Source of the DNA: Streptomyces sp. CC228A
GTDB taxonomy: Bacteria > Actinomycetota > Actinomycetes > Streptomycetales > Streptomycetaceae
Assembly (NCBI RefSeq): GCF_021390935.1
Contig: NZ_JAJPUI010000001.1
Location: 1 to 64,000, forward strand
Direction: 5' to 3'
Length of the DNA stretch: 64,000 nucleotides
A program made the translations under genes and the position numbers. Within the stretch, counting starts at the first letter, position 1. The number at the start of each line of letters is the position of its first letter. A model generated the notes under the pieces. It was given only the letters and a program-made list of their open reading frames with translations. It did no database searches and was not told the origin of the DNA. Shown one piece after another: positions 8,894 to 18,089 of this stretch.

Positions 8894-9730
8894 TCACCCC
8901 TTGACCGCCGAGCTCGCGACACCCTGGACGAACCAGCGCTGGAAGAAGGCGAAGACGACCAGGACCGGCAGCACCAGCAGCACGCCGAACGCGAGGATCT
9001 GGCCCCAGTCCGGCGGCTGCTGCCCCTGGAACACGCTGAGCGCCAGCGGCAGGGGGCGTACGGCGGGATCGGACACCATCAGCACCGGCCACAGGAAGGA
9101 CCCCCACTGCACGAGGAAGGTCAGGATGGCGACGGACGCGAAGGCGGGCCGGCTCATCGGCACGATGACCGCGAAGAACGTCCGCCACGGTCCGGCGCCG
9201 TCCAGCCGCGCCGCCTCCTCGATGCTGGGCGGGATCTTCTGGAAGAACGTGTGGAACTGGTAGACGGAGAAGGCGTTGGCGACAAACGGCAGCGCCTGGA
9301 TGAGGAGGGTGTCGCGCTGGTCGTGGTAGAGGTGGAACAGCGGCACCGCGACCGACTCGAACGGCACCAGCATCAGCAGCAGGACCAGGCCGAACACCGC
9401 CTTCCTGCCGCGCCAGCGGAGGCGGGACAGGCCGTAGGCCGCCATGGAGTTGACGATCAGCCCGCCGCACACGACGACGGCGGCCAGCAGCACCGAGACG
9501 CCCGTGAAGCGCCAGAAGTAGCCGGTGCTGTCGGAGTTCAGGCTGTCGAGGACGGCGGCGTAGTTGTCCAGGGACAGATCGGTGGGGAGGAAGCCGGACA
9601 GGCCGGCCAGGACCTGGTCGGAGGGCTTGAGGCTGCCGATGGCCAGATACAGCACGGGCAGGGCGAACACGAACGCCAGGACGCTGAGGACGCCGTAGTC
9701 GAGGATGCGGCGCAGGGGCGTACGGGACAC
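8894..9730 (-). CDS. Carbohydrate ABC transporter permease, MalG type
   Basis: A 278-residue integral membrane protein with about six helices. It carries the EAA loop EEAARLDGAGPWRTF, which contacts the ATPase in binding-protein-dependent importers. The ending FFQRWFVQGVASSAVKG is typical of MalG-type (CUT1) permeases. It follows the MalF-type gene by five bases and precedes the kinase gene by about 80. It should form the translocation channel with its partner. No ATPase is encoded nearby; Streptomyces CUT1 importers commonly share the ATPase MsiK encoded elsewhere. Confidence 0.9.
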   Translation of the reverse strand: MSRTPLRRILDYGVLSVLAFVFALPVLYLAIGSLKPSDQVLAGLSGFLPTDLSLDNYAAVLDSLNSDSTGYFWRFTGVSVLLAAVVVCGGLIVNSMAAYGLSRLRWRGRKAVFGLVLLLMLVPFESVAVPLFHLYHDQRDTLLIQALPFVANAFSVYQFHTFFQKIPPSIEEAARLDGAGPWRTFFAVIVPMSRPAFASVAILTFLVQWGSFLWPVLMVSDPAVRPLPLALSVFQGQQPPDWGQILAFGVLLVLPVLVVFAFFQRWFVQGVASSAVKG

Positions 9731-9735
9731 GGGGC

Positions 9736-10737
9736 TCAGTCCTCGTTCTCGGGACGGACGACGCGGCGCTGCAGCAGCGTCAGGGCGACGACGATCACGA
9801 AGAAGACCACGGTGATCGCGGCGGCCCGGCCGACGTTGTTCTGGTCGAAGGCGGTGGTGACCGCCTCGTACATCACGGTGCGGGTGGCGTCCTCGTCGAG
9901 CCCGCCGCCCCGGACGAGGACGTACACCTGGTCGAAGACCCGGAAGGACAGCACCGACGTCAGCATGGCGACGAAGACGAGGGTGCCGCGGATGCCGGGC
10001 AGGGTGACGTGGAGGAACTGCTGCCGGCGTCCTGCCCGGTCGAGCCGGGCGGCCTCGTACAGCTCCTGCGGGATCTGCTGGAGTCCGGCGAGCAGGATCA
10101 CCATCTGGAAGCCGACGCCCTGCCAGACGGACAGGACGATGACGGACGCCATGGCGGTGGCGGCGTCCCCCAGCCAGTCGAAGGCGCCCCAGTGGCCGAA
10201 GCTCAGGTGCTGCAGGAGGGCGTTGAGCATGCCCTCTTCGCTGCGGGCGAGGATCAGCCGCCAGACGACGGCGACCAGGGCCATGGGGAAGACCACCGGC
10301 AGGAAGAACACCGACCGGAAGAGTCCGATGGCTCTGAGCTTGCGGTTCAGCAGCAGCGCCAGGCCCAGTGCGAGGCCGGTCTGGAGGGGCACGACGACGG
10401 CGGCGAACGTGAGGTTGTTCAGCAGGGCCCGCAGGAACGGCCCGGACAGGTCCGGGTCCGTGAACAGCCGCCGGTAGTGCTCGACGCCGAAGAAGCGGGG
10501 CTCCGCGGGCGATCCGAGCCGGACGTTGAAGAAGGACAGCACGACGGCGTGGACGAACGGCACGCCGACGAAGAGGACGAGGCCGAGCAGGGCGGGGGCC
10601 GCCATGAGCGGCCCGTGCAGCCCGTCGCGCTTCCGCCGCCGCCGGGGGCCCGCGGCGGTGGACGGTGCGCCCGGCGGGGCGGGCGTCCCGGTCGCGGGCT
10701 CGGCCGCGGTTCCGGACAGTTCGGTGCGTGTGGACAT
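9736..10737 (-). CDS. Carbohydrate ABC transporter permease, MalF type
   Basis: A 333-residue membrane protein with a Pro/Arg-rich cytoplasmic N-terminus (about 40 residues ending PRRRRKRDGLHG) and then six predicted helices. The EAA loop reads YEAARLDRAGRRQQF. It sits between the binding lipoprotein gene (13 bases upstream) and the MalG-type permease (five bases downstream), the classic order for a CUT1 sugar importer. It is probably co-transcribed with both and repressed by the LacI-type protein at 12580. Confidence 0.9.
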   Translation of the reverse strand: MSTRTELSGTAAEPATGTPAPPGAPSTAAGPRRRRKRDGLHGPLMAAPALLGLVLFVGVPFVHAVVLSFFNVRLGSPAEPRFFGVEHYRRLFTDPDLSGPFLRALLNNLTFAAVVVPLQTGLALGLALLLNRKLRAIGLFRSVFFLPVVFPMALVAVVWRLILARSEEGMLNALLQHLSFGHWGAFDWLGDAATAMASVIVLSVWQGVGFQMVILLAGLQQIPQELYEAARLDRAGRRQQFLHVTLPGIRGTLVFVAMLTSVLSFRVFDQVYVLVRGGGLDEDATRTVMYEAVTTAFDQNNVGRAAAITVVFFVIVVALTLLQRRVVRPENED

Positions 10738-10750
10738 GTGCGGCTCCTGC

Positions 10751-12114
10751 CTAACCCAGCGGGTAGCCGTCGTTGTCGGCGAAGTCCCGGTCGATGGCGC
10801 GGGCCGCCTTCGACAGGGCCGTCTTCGGGTCCGCGCCGCCGTACACCGCGTTCAGCGCCTTGCCGAACTCGGACGTGACCACGGGGTACCCGGCGGTCAC
10901 CGGGCGGGTGACGGCGACGCAGGACGGTCCCGAGGCCCGGGTCCCGCAGGGCGCGGCGAGCTGGTCGGCGAAGACCTGGAGCGGGCCGCCCTTCCGGTAC
11001 AGCTCGCTCTTCGCGAGGGCGGTGTGCGTGGCGGGCGGGGCGCCGTTGGCCTTCGTCATGGCGCCGACGCTGCCGTCGTCGAGGAGGAAGTCGAGGAAGG
11101 CGCCGGCGGCCTTGCCGTTCTTCGAGCCGGCTCCGATGCCCCAGGCCCACGAGCCCTGGCCGGTCTTGGTGCCGTTGCCGAAGTCGGGCAGCGGCAGGAC
11201 GACGAGGTCCTCGTCCAGGGCCGCGCTGTAGGCCGGGTACTGCCAGTGGCCGACCCAGCTGAGCGCGACGCGGCCCTTGCCGAAGGCGTTGCCGTCGGTG
11301 TTGGGGTCGACGTACGGCTTCCACGACTGGACGGTCGTCAGGGCCGACACCGCCTCGGGGCCGTCGAGGACGCCGGCCGCCCTGCCGTCTTCCAGGAGGG
11401 CGCCGCCGGCCGACCAGAGGACCGGCGAGAAGCCGTAGGTGCCCCACTCGGTGGCCAGGCCGTAGTTCTCCGACACGTCGAGGACCTTGCCGTCGCCGTC
11501 GGGGTCCTCCGCCGTGAGCGCCGTCAGCGCGGCGGTGAACTCCTCGGCGGTCCAGGCGTCGCCGACGCCCTTCGGATAGTCCACGCCGGCCGCGTCCAGC
11601 AGCTTCTTGTTGCCGTAGACGCCCAGGCCGGAGTCGTACATGGCGAGGCCGTACAGATGGTCGCCGATCGTGCCCTGGGCCTTGACGGCGTCGGTGGCGT
11701 CGGCGACGGTCCCGACGGAGACGTACGGGTCGAGGGGGCCAGCTTCCCGTTGTGGACGAAGCTCGCCATGGTGGGGCCGTCGAACTCCAGGACGTCCGGC
11801 AGGGAGGCGGGGTCCGTGGCGGTGACGGTCTTCGTGTAGTCGTTGCCGGGTATCAGCTTCAGCTCGGCCTTCACGTCCTGCTGGGCGCGGTTGAACGCCG
11901 CGACCGCGGCCTGGAGTGCGGCGTCCTCGCTCTTCTGGCCCTGGTGGGCCCAGACGCTGATGGTGCCCTTGCCGCTGCCCGCCTCGGCGGTCGGCGCGGC
12001 GCCGGTCCCCCCTCCGCCGCAGGCGGCCAGCGCCGCCAGGGGCAGGGCGAGGGCGAGGGCGGTACGGAGGGAGCCGCGGGTTCTCGCGGTGCGGCGGGTA
12101 CGGGAGGGGTTCAT
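10751..12114 (-). pseudogene. Extracellular sugar-binding lipoprotein of the ABC importer (frame broken)
   Basis: A solute-binding protein of about 455 residues. The N-terminus has a twin-basic signal and the lipobox LAAC followed by a Gly-rich linker, so it is anchored outside the membrane. The start at 12114 has GGAGG nine bases upstream. The frame from the start reads through FVHNGKLAP and is then lost; the continuation LDPYVSVGT...DNDGYPLG is one frame over. A single C missing from the five-base run at 11734-11738 explains this. The rest is a normal CUT1 binding protein. I suspect an assembly error rather than a dead gene, because both permeases are intact. The sugar is unknown, possibly a fructose-containing oligosaccharide given the neighbours. 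Confidence 0.85.
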
Positions 12115-12579
12115 GCGCGTGTGCCTCCGGGTGAGGGGCGGAACGGGTATCAGGGGATCCGGGGGGCCGGGAGGGACGGGGGAAGGGACGGGCAGGGGGT
12201 TGGGGGGTGCAGGGGGGTGGGGGTGCGCCCGGTGGAGCGGGCGGCTGGGGGGAGGGTGCGGAGGCGTCCGAGGCGGTTCGCGGCGCCACTCCGATGAGCG
12301 GAGTCTCCGTGCGCCGACGCAGCGGGCGGCCGGGGTGCGGACGTGTCGGGGTACGGACGTGCCGGGGTGGGGACGTGTCCGGGGTGGGGACGTGTCCGGG
12401 TGGGGGGGCTCGGAGCGGGCGGGGCTGCTCGGGGGAGGCGGTGGGCGTCGGGGGCGGGTGAGGGCCCTCACGGGGCCCGGGACAAGGGGTCTGGTGGACG
12501 AGCGGAACCAAGGGGGTGGGGGCCGGGGGCTCCACGGCGTCTCGGGCAGCAGGCGCTGCCGGCTCCGGAGGGAGCGCGG
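12115..12579. repeat. Intergenic region with a 16-17-base tandem repeat
   Basis: About 465 bases between the binding-protein gene and the LacI-type gene, both on the minus strand. From 12331 to about 12410 a unit close to CGGGGTGGGGACGTGTC is repeated four times, with a fifth partial copy. The rest is extremely G-rich on the plus strand. The importer promoter should lie near 12130-12300, but I see no clear LacI-type operator there. I call no gene. Confidence 0.55.
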
Positions 12580-13599
12580 CTACCGGGCGCCGGAGGTGCG
12601 GGGCGGGGCCGTGGTCTCCCGGAGGACGAGGTTGACGGGCATCTGCCGGTACGCGGGGTGGGGGCCGTCCGGGTCCTCCAGCTGCCGCAGCAGCAGGCAG
12701 GCCGCCTCCGCGCCCTGTTCCGCGACCGGCTGGGCGATGGTGGTCAGCCCGGCGACCTCGGCCAGTTCGTGGTCGTCGAAACCGACGACGGACACGTCGT
12801 CCGGCGCCTTCAACCGGTGCATGCGCAGCGCGCGCAGGGCGCCCATGGCCATCTCGTCGGACTGGGCGAACACGGCGGTCGGCGGGCGTACCGACGCGAG
12901 CAGCTCGGTCATGGCGCGCTCGCCGCCCTTGACGGTGAAGTCGCCGTCCACTTCGAGCGACGGATCGTGGTCGGCGCCTGCCTCGGCGAGCACGTCGAGG
13001 TAGGCGCGGCGGCGCTCCCCCGGTGTCGTCCACCGCTGGGGGCCGCTGGAACCGGAGATCATGCCGATCCTGCGGTGGCCGAGGTTCACGAGGTGCCGTA
13101 CGGCGAGGGTGGCGCCGGCCCGGTCGTCGATGCCGACCGCGGTGAAGCCCGGCCGGGGTCCGCCCACGGTGACGGCGAGCGGCACGCCCAGGGAACGCAG
13201 CGCGGCCGCCTCCTCCTCGTCGGGAATGAGCAGGCACAGCACCGCGTCGACGCGCTTGCGGGCCGGCATGCGGGTGAAGAACCGCTTCCTGGCGTCGGTG
13301 GAGCCGAGGTTGTACAGCAGCACGTCGTAACCGGCGTCGCTGAGCACCTGTTCGGCGCCGTCGAGGACCCTGCCGAAGAACCAGCGCCCGACGTAGGGGG
13401 CGACCACGCCGATCGTGGACGTGCGGCCGCTCGCCAGGGCCGCCGCGGAGCGGGACGCGGTGTAGCCGAGCGAGGCGGCGACGGCGGTGATCCGGGCCCG
13501 TACCTCCTCCGACACGCCCTCCCGGCCCCGCAGGGCGCGCGACACGGTGGACGCCGACACTCCGGCGGCACGTGCGACATCGGTGATGCTGACGGTCAC
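12580..13599 (-). CDS. LacI-family transcriptional regulator
   Basis: A 339-residue regulator. The N-terminus is a LacI helix-turn-helix (TVSITDVARAAGVSASTVSRAL) followed by the hinge helix region (YTASRSAAALASGRT). The remainder is a periplasmic-binding-protein-like sugar sensor ending RETTAPPRTSGAR. The start is the GTG at 13599, preceded by AGGAGG; the longer frame upstream lacks coding character. It lies between the importer operon and the divergent GH32 gene and probably represses both in the absence of the sugar. Two operator-like sites lie just upstream. Confidence 0.9.
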   Translation of the reverse strand: MTVSITDVARAAGVSASTVSRALRGREGVSEEVRARITAVAASLGYTASRSAAALASGRTSTIGVVAPYVGRWFFGRVLDGAEQVLSDAGYDVLLYNLGSTDARKRFFTRMPARKRVDAVLCLLIPDEEEAAALRSLGVPLAVTVGGPRPGFTAVGIDDRAGATLAVRHLVNLGHRRIGMISGSSGPQRWTTPGERRRAYLDVLAEAGADHDPSLEVDGDFTVKGGERAMTELLASVRPPTAVFAQSDEMAMGALRALRMHRLKAPDDVSVVGFDDHELAEVAGLTTIAQPVAEQGAEAACLLLRQLEDPDGPHPAYRQMPVNLVLRETTAPPRTSGAR

Positions 13600-13689
13600 G
13601 GCGGGTCCTCCTGGACGGGTCTCTCCTCCGCCGTGCGTCACGGTGCTGTGAGCGGCGGGTGTCCAGACCGTAAACCCGGCCTCCTGGTT

Positions 13690-13705
13690 GCGCAAGCGTT
13701 TGCGT
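13690..13705. promoter_or_regulatory. LacI-type operator candidate 1
   Basis: GCGCAAGCGTTTGCGT contains AAGCGTTT, fitting the general LacI-family core AANCGNTT with a central CpG, flanked by matching GC/GC arms. It lies 91 bases upstream of the regulator start and 182 bases upstream of the GH32 start, so it could control either promoter. Confidence 0.65.
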
Positions 13706-13756
13706 TCAGATTTACTTGGCGCGCTTTCAGGGCCGTGCTGACGAGCCCCAGGCAGG

Positions 13757-13772
13757 ACGCAACCGTTTGAGT
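13757..13772. promoter_or_regulatory. LacI-type operator candidate 2
   Basis: The sequence around ACGCAACCGTTTGAGT has the same AANCGNTT core as the first site, 67 bases away, though its arms are less symmetric. Two sites in one divergent region would allow cooperative repression of the regulator and the GH32 gene. The region 13600-13886 otherwise holds only these promoters. Confidence 0.55.
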
Positions 13773-13886
13773 TCCCCGGTCGTGCGGTGTGGCGCCGCGC
13801 GGCTCGGCGCCGTCGTCTCCGCGCCCGCACGCCCCGCCGCCCGGCGGCCGGCTCCCCCGACATCGCGACACCCGCAGGAGTGGTCC

Positions 13887-15329
13887 ATGCGCTACGCCCC
13901 GCCCGGTCTCTGTGTGAACGACTTCGCGGTCCTCCGCGCCGAGGACGGCACGTACACCGTGCTGCACCTCCAGGGCCCGTGGACCGAGGACTTCGACCAC
14001 CTGCGGATGGAGACCTCGTACGGCAGGGCCACCTCGGCGGACCTGGTGCGGTGGGAGCCGCAGGGGCCGGCGTTCGGCACCGGGCTGCCCGGCCGCTTCG
14101 ACCAGCGTGCCGTGTGGACCATGCACCCCTTCCGCCACGGCGGGGGGATGGCGATGCTCTACACGGGGATGAGCGGCCTGACGCCCGGCGGCTGGCCGCT
14201 CCAGGCGGTGGGGCTGGCGTACTCCGACCGCCTCGACGGCACGGGGTGGCGGCGCCACGGCACGGGGCCGGTCGTGGAGGCGGACCCGCGCTGGTACCGC
14301 ACCGGTGAGCACATGGGCTGGCGCGACCCGTTCGTGGTGCGCAACGACGACGACACGGCCTGGGCCATGGTGGTCTGCGCGAGCGACGCGTCCCTGCCGG
14401 CGGATCGCGGCGGCTGCGTCGGGCTGGCTACCTCGACCGACCTGGAGCGGTGGGAGGTGCACCCGCCGCTGGTCTCGCCGGGCGACGTCGACGAGCTGGA
14501 GTGCCCGGTCCTGGAACGGCTCGACGACGGGTCGTGGCTGCTGCTGGGCTCCATAGGCGCCACCCGGGGGTTCGAGGCGTGGACGGCGCCCCGGCTGGAG
14601 GGCCCGTGGCGGCGCCGCGGGCAGCTCGGCCCGTCCGGCGCGTACGCACCGCGGGTGGTCACCGCGCCCGACGGCTCCCGCGTCGTGCTGCACACGACTC
14701 CGCGCCGGGTCGGCCTCACCGACGCCGGCGCCCCCTGCCGCGGCATGCTGGCCCAGCCCAAGCTGCTCGTCACGCCCGCCGGCGCCCCGCCGTTCCTGGC
14801 CTGGTGGCCGGGGCTGGACCCGTGGCTCGGGCCGGAGCTCACCGACGCGGGGCAGACCGGCGGGGCGGGAACGGGCGGGGCGGGAACGGGCGGGGCGGGA
14901 ACGGGCGGGGTGGGAACGGGCGGGGTGGAGCGGCTCCACGCCGTCGGCGACCTCGCCGTGTCCGGCCCGGTCGACCTCGTCCTGCGGCGCCGGCCGTCCC
15001 GCCGCCCCGGCGCCGAGCCGGCGCTCACCGTGTCGTACGACGGCGCGGCGGAGCTGCGGATCACCGGGCCGGGGGCGCCGTGCTCGCCCGGACGTCCCTC
15101 GCCGCGCCGGCGGCGTCGCTGCGCGTCCTGACCGTCGGGGAGTACGTGGAGGTGTACGCGGACGGGGTGTTCGTGCTGACCGCGCTCAGCTACGCCGCCG
15201 CCCGCGGCGTGGACGGCCACCGAGGGGGGCCGCGAACGCCGCGTACCCGTGCGGCCGGTCCGGCTTCCGGACCCGGAGCGGGACGACGCGTCAGCCGTCT
15301 GGCCCGGTCCCGCCGCGCCCGCGGCGTAG
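13887..15329 (+). pseudogene. Glycoside hydrolase family 32 protein (frame broken near C-terminus)
   Basis: A fructan/sucrose-type hydrolase of about 480 residues with no signal peptide, so probably cytoplasmic. Catalytic motifs of the GH32 five-bladed propeller are visible: CVNDF with the nucleophile Asp12, WRDPF with the transition-state Asp near 147, and ELECP with the acid/base Glu near 205. A Gly/Thr linker of five GGAGT-like repeats precedes the C-terminal beta-sandwich. The frame is lost at the five-base G run 15071-15075. Adding one G restores LRVLTVGEYVEVYADGVFV, the conserved C-terminal strand. A second shift at the G run 15224-15229 would give a stop at 15327-15329; that end is tentative. 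The start at 13887 has AGGAG. Confidence 0.8.
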
Positions 15330-15557
15330 CGGAAGGCGCGGGAGGCGGGTCCTCGTGGAGCGGGACGGGAAGCGGGTCCCCTCGGGGCCGGACGCGGGAG
15401 GCGGGACCGCCGAGCGGGTCGCCTACCGGGGTCCGGCCGGGGGCCGCCGCCGCACCGCTCGCGTACCGTGCCCCGCCGAGGGCCGACTGCCCCGCCGGCG
15501 CTCCGTGCGGGCGCGCGCCCGCCGCCCCGGGGCAGGGCGTCGGCGCGGGCCGGGCGT

Positions 15558-16079
15558 TCAGGGGCGCGTCGCCGCCTCCAGCATCGTGTGCCGGGACAGG
15601 CGCGCGTCGACGGACCACGGGCCCGCGCCGACGGCGAGCAGGAACGCGCTGCCGCACAGCTGCGCCAGGTCCGTGCGGGCCGCGTGGGCGAAGTCCCACC
15701 AGCCCGACGCGTCGGGGAACAGCGGGGCCCCGCCCCAGAGGATCGGCGCCTTGGTGACGAGGAGGGCCCCGACCATGTTCACGATCATGGGCGCCGCGGC
15801 GAGCCGGGTGAGCAGTCCGGCGAGCAGAAGCAGCCCGCACACGATCTCCAGCGTGCCGTCGAAGTAGCCGAGGAAGCCGGGGACGGGAAGCCCCGCCCGG
15901 TCGAAGCGCCCCGCACCCAGCTCGCCGGGGCGGACGAACTTCAGCACGCCCTCGCAGACGAACACGGCGCCCACGAAGAACCGGACGAGGACCACCGCGC
16001 CCGGTGCCTCCGTGTGCAGCAGGTGCGTACGGCGGGACATGGCCGTCGAGGGCCTCGGCAGCGTCCAGGGAGCGGTCAT
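15558..16079 (-). CDS. DoxX-family membrane protein
   Basis: A 173-residue protein with four hydrophobic helices. The pattern VRFFVGAVFVCEGVLKFVRP, then FDGTLEIVCGLLLLAGLLTRLAA, is typical of the DoxX/DoxD family, small membrane proteins linked to redox and sulfur metabolism. In actinobacteria DoxX can partner with superoxide dismutase, but no such gene is nearby. It is divergent from a CBS-BON gene, sharing a 120-base promoter region. The start may be 16079 or the ATG at 16040 (MSRRTHLL). Confidence 0.8.
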   Translation of the reverse strand: MTAPWTLPRPSTAMSRRTHLLHTEAPGAVVLVRFFVGAVFVCEGVLKFVRPGELGAGRFDRAGLPVPGFLGYFDGTLEIVCGLLLLAGLLTRLAAAPMIVNMVGALLVTKAPILWGGAPLFPDASGWWDFAHAARTDLAQLCGSAFLLAVGAGPWSVDARLSRHTMLEAATRP

Positions 16080-16160
16080 GGCGGGGCACGTCCTTCACAC
16101 TCGGCTCGGTCCTTCACCCCCCATCCTGGGCGCCCGTGCCGGCCGGCAGAACGGCACATC

Positions 16161-16171
16161 GGGCCGTTCCC
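16161..16171. promoter_or_regulatory. Possible OsdR/DevR-like half site inside an inverted repeat
   Basis: GGGCCGTTCCC lies in the DoxX/CBS divergent region. It overlaps a perfect inverted repeat, GAACGGC at 16149-16155 and GCCGTTC at 16163-16169 with a seven-base spacer. It resembles the boxes found upstream of the other stress genes but is the weakest member. Confidence 0.35.
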
Positions 16172-16202
16172 ACCTACGGGGGACGGGAGATCCTCCCCGG
16201 TG

Positions 16203-16563
16203 ATGTCCGCCCCGGCGGTCACCGTGCACGCCGGCGCCACCCTGGCGGAGGCGGCGCGGATCATGGCGCGGCGACGGGTGAAGCGCCTGCCGGTGGTCGA
16301 CGGAGTCGGGCTCCTGGAGGGCGTGGTGAGCCGCTGCGACCTGCTGAAGGTCTTCCTGCGCCCGGACGAGGAGATCGCCGAGGAGATCCGGACGTCGGTG
16401 CTGCCCGACGTGCCGGGGCGGCGGGCACGAGGGTGACCGTGCAGGACGGGGTGGCCACGCTCGCCGCCCGCTGCGCGACCGCGCGCTCGTGCCGCTGCTG
16501 GCGCGGGCGGTGCGCGCGGTGGAGGGCGTCGTGGACATCCGGCTCGACCCGACCCGGGGCTGA
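16203..16563 (+). pseudogene. Truncated CBS-BON protein (frame broken twice)
   Basis: Only the second CBS motif (PAVTVHAGATLAEAARIMAR...RLPVVDG...SRCDLLKVFLRPDEEIAEEI) and a BON domain are present. Three full-length relatives in the window have CBS-CBS-BON, so the first CBS is missing here. The frame shifts at the G4 run 16415-16418 and again near 16466-16472. After two one-base insertions the BON tail reads VTVQDGVATLAARLRDRALVPLL...VVDIRLDPTRG to a stop at 16561. The N-terminal loss looks genuine because no CBS-like sequence lies upstream in any frame. I regard it as a decayed paralogue, possibly worsened by assembly errors. Confidence 0.7.
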
Positions 16564-16767
16564 CGGCTCGCCAGCCGTCTACCGCGCGGCCGCGAAGGCG
16601 AGTGCGCGTGGGGCGCGGAAGCGCGCGGGTGCGCGGATGTACGGGTGCGCGGGTGTACGGGCGCGCGAGAGCGGCGGGCGCGGCGGGCGCGGCGGGCGCG
16701 GTCGGCATGAAGGGGCGTGCCGCGCCCGCCGCGGCGCGACCGGGAGTGACGCGAGACTGTCGGCGGC

Positions 16768-17007
16768 TCAGCCGGAGCCGTGGAGGAAGTGGTGGACGTG
16801 GGCGTCCGGGCCGGGGAAGAAGAGCGTCACCTTCCCCGTGTCGGACCATCTGACCTCGTACGGGGGTGTGCCGTCGGCGTGGGGCACCGCGACCACCTCG
16901 CCGTCGCGGCGGGGCGCCCCCAGGACCGGGCCGTCCACGACGATCCGGTCCCCGGGCGCCGCGTGCATCGCTGCGCCGTGTTCCCGTTCCTGCGCGCGCT
17001 CGTTCAT
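16768..17007 (-). CDS. DUF1918 domain protein
   Basis: About 79 residues starting MNERAQEREHGAAMHAAPGD. The core GDRIVVDGPVLGAPRRDGEVVAV..GTPPYEVRWSDTGKVTLFFPGPDAHVHH matches DUF1918, a small SH3-like beta-barrel that is common in actinobacterial stress loci and has no known activity. I choose 17007 because AGGGGA sits seven bases upstream; the upstream ATGs lie in repeated sequence. It is downstream of two universal stress protein genes on the same strand. Confidence 0.8.
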   Translation of the reverse strand: MNERAQEREHGAAMHAAPGDRIVVDGPVLGAPRRDGEVVAVPHADGTPPYEVRWSDTGKVTLFFPGPDAHVHHFLHGSG

Positions 17008-17047
17008 CTGCCTGTCCCCTCGTGCTGTCCCCCTCATGCCTGTCCCC

Positions 17048-17109
17048 CTCATCGGTGCTCCTTCGGCGGACGCCTCGCCTCATCGGTGCTCCTTCGGCGG
17101 ACGCCTCGC
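17048..17109. repeat. Exact 31-base tandem duplication
   Basis: Positions 17048-17078 and 17079-17109 are identical. The unit begins CTCATCGGTGCTCC and ends GGACGCCTCGC. A shorter related unit, TGTCCCCCTCAT, is repeated just to the left (17027-17051). It lies between the DUF1918 gene and the end of the stress protein gene and looks like a recent slippage or duplication event. Confidence 0.85.
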
Positions 17110-17131
17110 GGGCGGTCCCCTTCGCGGACCG

Positions 17132-18083
17132 TCACTCCCCCGGTTCCGGCACGGTCACGACCGGGCACTCGGCGCGCTGGAGCAGTCAGTGGACGACCGA
17201 GCCGAGCCGCATGCCGGTGTAGCCGCCGTGGCCGCGCCGCCCGACGACCACCGCGAGCGCGTCATGGGAGGCGAGGGCCAGTTCCTCGACGGGGTGGCCC
17301 CTCAGGACGTGCTCGCTGAACGGCACATCGGGGTATTTCTCGGGCCGGCCCGCAACGGCCGCCGACAGCAGCCGGCGCCGCTGCGCGGCCGCCGGCTCGT
17401 CACCCGCGGGCCCGCCCGCGAGGGCGCCCGGGTTCTGCGCGAGCGTACCGCCCAGCGGCAGCCGCGGGTGGGGCCACACCCAGACGGCCCGTAGGGACGC
17501 GCCGAGCAGCTGCGCCTCCTCCAGGGCGAACGCGACCGCGGCCCCCGACGCCTCGCTGCCGTCGACGCCGACGACCAGGTGGGCGGGGCCCCGAGGCGTG
17601 CGGGGCTCGTCGGCCACCACGGCGACGGGGCACGCGGCGCGCGCGCTCACCGGCACCGTCACGGAACTCGCGCTGAACAGCTCCGCCGAGCGGCCCAGCC
17701 GCCGGGACCCGAGGACGATCAGCAGTGCCTGGTGGGAGCGGCCGCACAGGACCGCGGCGGGCCCCCGTCGAGGAGTTCCGTGGTGACGGCGAGGCCGCCG
17801 CGGGTGGCGGCCACCCGGGCGGCCTCCTCGGAGAGCGCTTCCGCGCCCTCGGTGCGCAGCGCCGCCCGGTGCACCGAGTCGGCCACCCGGTGCCTGCGGC
17901 TGCCGTGCGGCAGGTCGTGCAGCACCGGCACGGCGAGGACGAGGCGCAGAGGGGCGCCCCTGCGGGCGGCCTCGTCGGCCGCCCAGGCCACCGCGGGCCG
18001 GGAGCCGCCGCGGGGTCCACCCCGGCGATGATCACGGGCGCTTCCCGGGGCTCGCGCTCGTGGGGGCGTCGCGGTGCGGCCAT
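17132..18083 (-). pseudogene. Tandem universal stress protein (two frameshifts and an in-frame TGA)
   Basis: Reconstructed, this is a two-domain UspA protein of about 315 residues starting MAAPRRPHEREPREAPVIIAGVDP at 18083, seven bases after the preceding stress gene's stop. One C appears missing at 18012-18015 and one base near 17751-17766. The second domain is recognisable (HLVVGVDGSEASGAAVAFALEEA; ATP-loop-like VVGRRGHGGYTGMRLGSVVH). It then meets TGA at 17186-17188, after which the same frame continues LLQRAECPVVTVPEPGE, the normal C-terminus, to 17132. Three lesions make this either a genuine pseudogene or a badly resolved stretch. Usp proteins bind ATP and act in survival under oxygen limitation. 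Confidence 0.8.
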
Positions 18084-18089
18084 CGGTGC

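Noticed and set aside
8312..10477. A 721-codon plus-strand frame opposite the sugar permeases
   Set aside because: The permeases, with clear EAA loops and membrane helices, occupy the minus strand; the frame lacks coding character.
12331..12410. Tandem repeats considered as an iteron origin
   Set aside because: Only four G-rich units, with no replication gene or AT-rich box; they look like simple slippage repeats.
15071..15075. Programmed ribosomal frameshifting at G runs in the GH32 and similar genes
   Set aside because: The sites lack slippery heptamers and a consistent downstream structure, and occur in too many unrelated genes; a sequencing cause is simpler.
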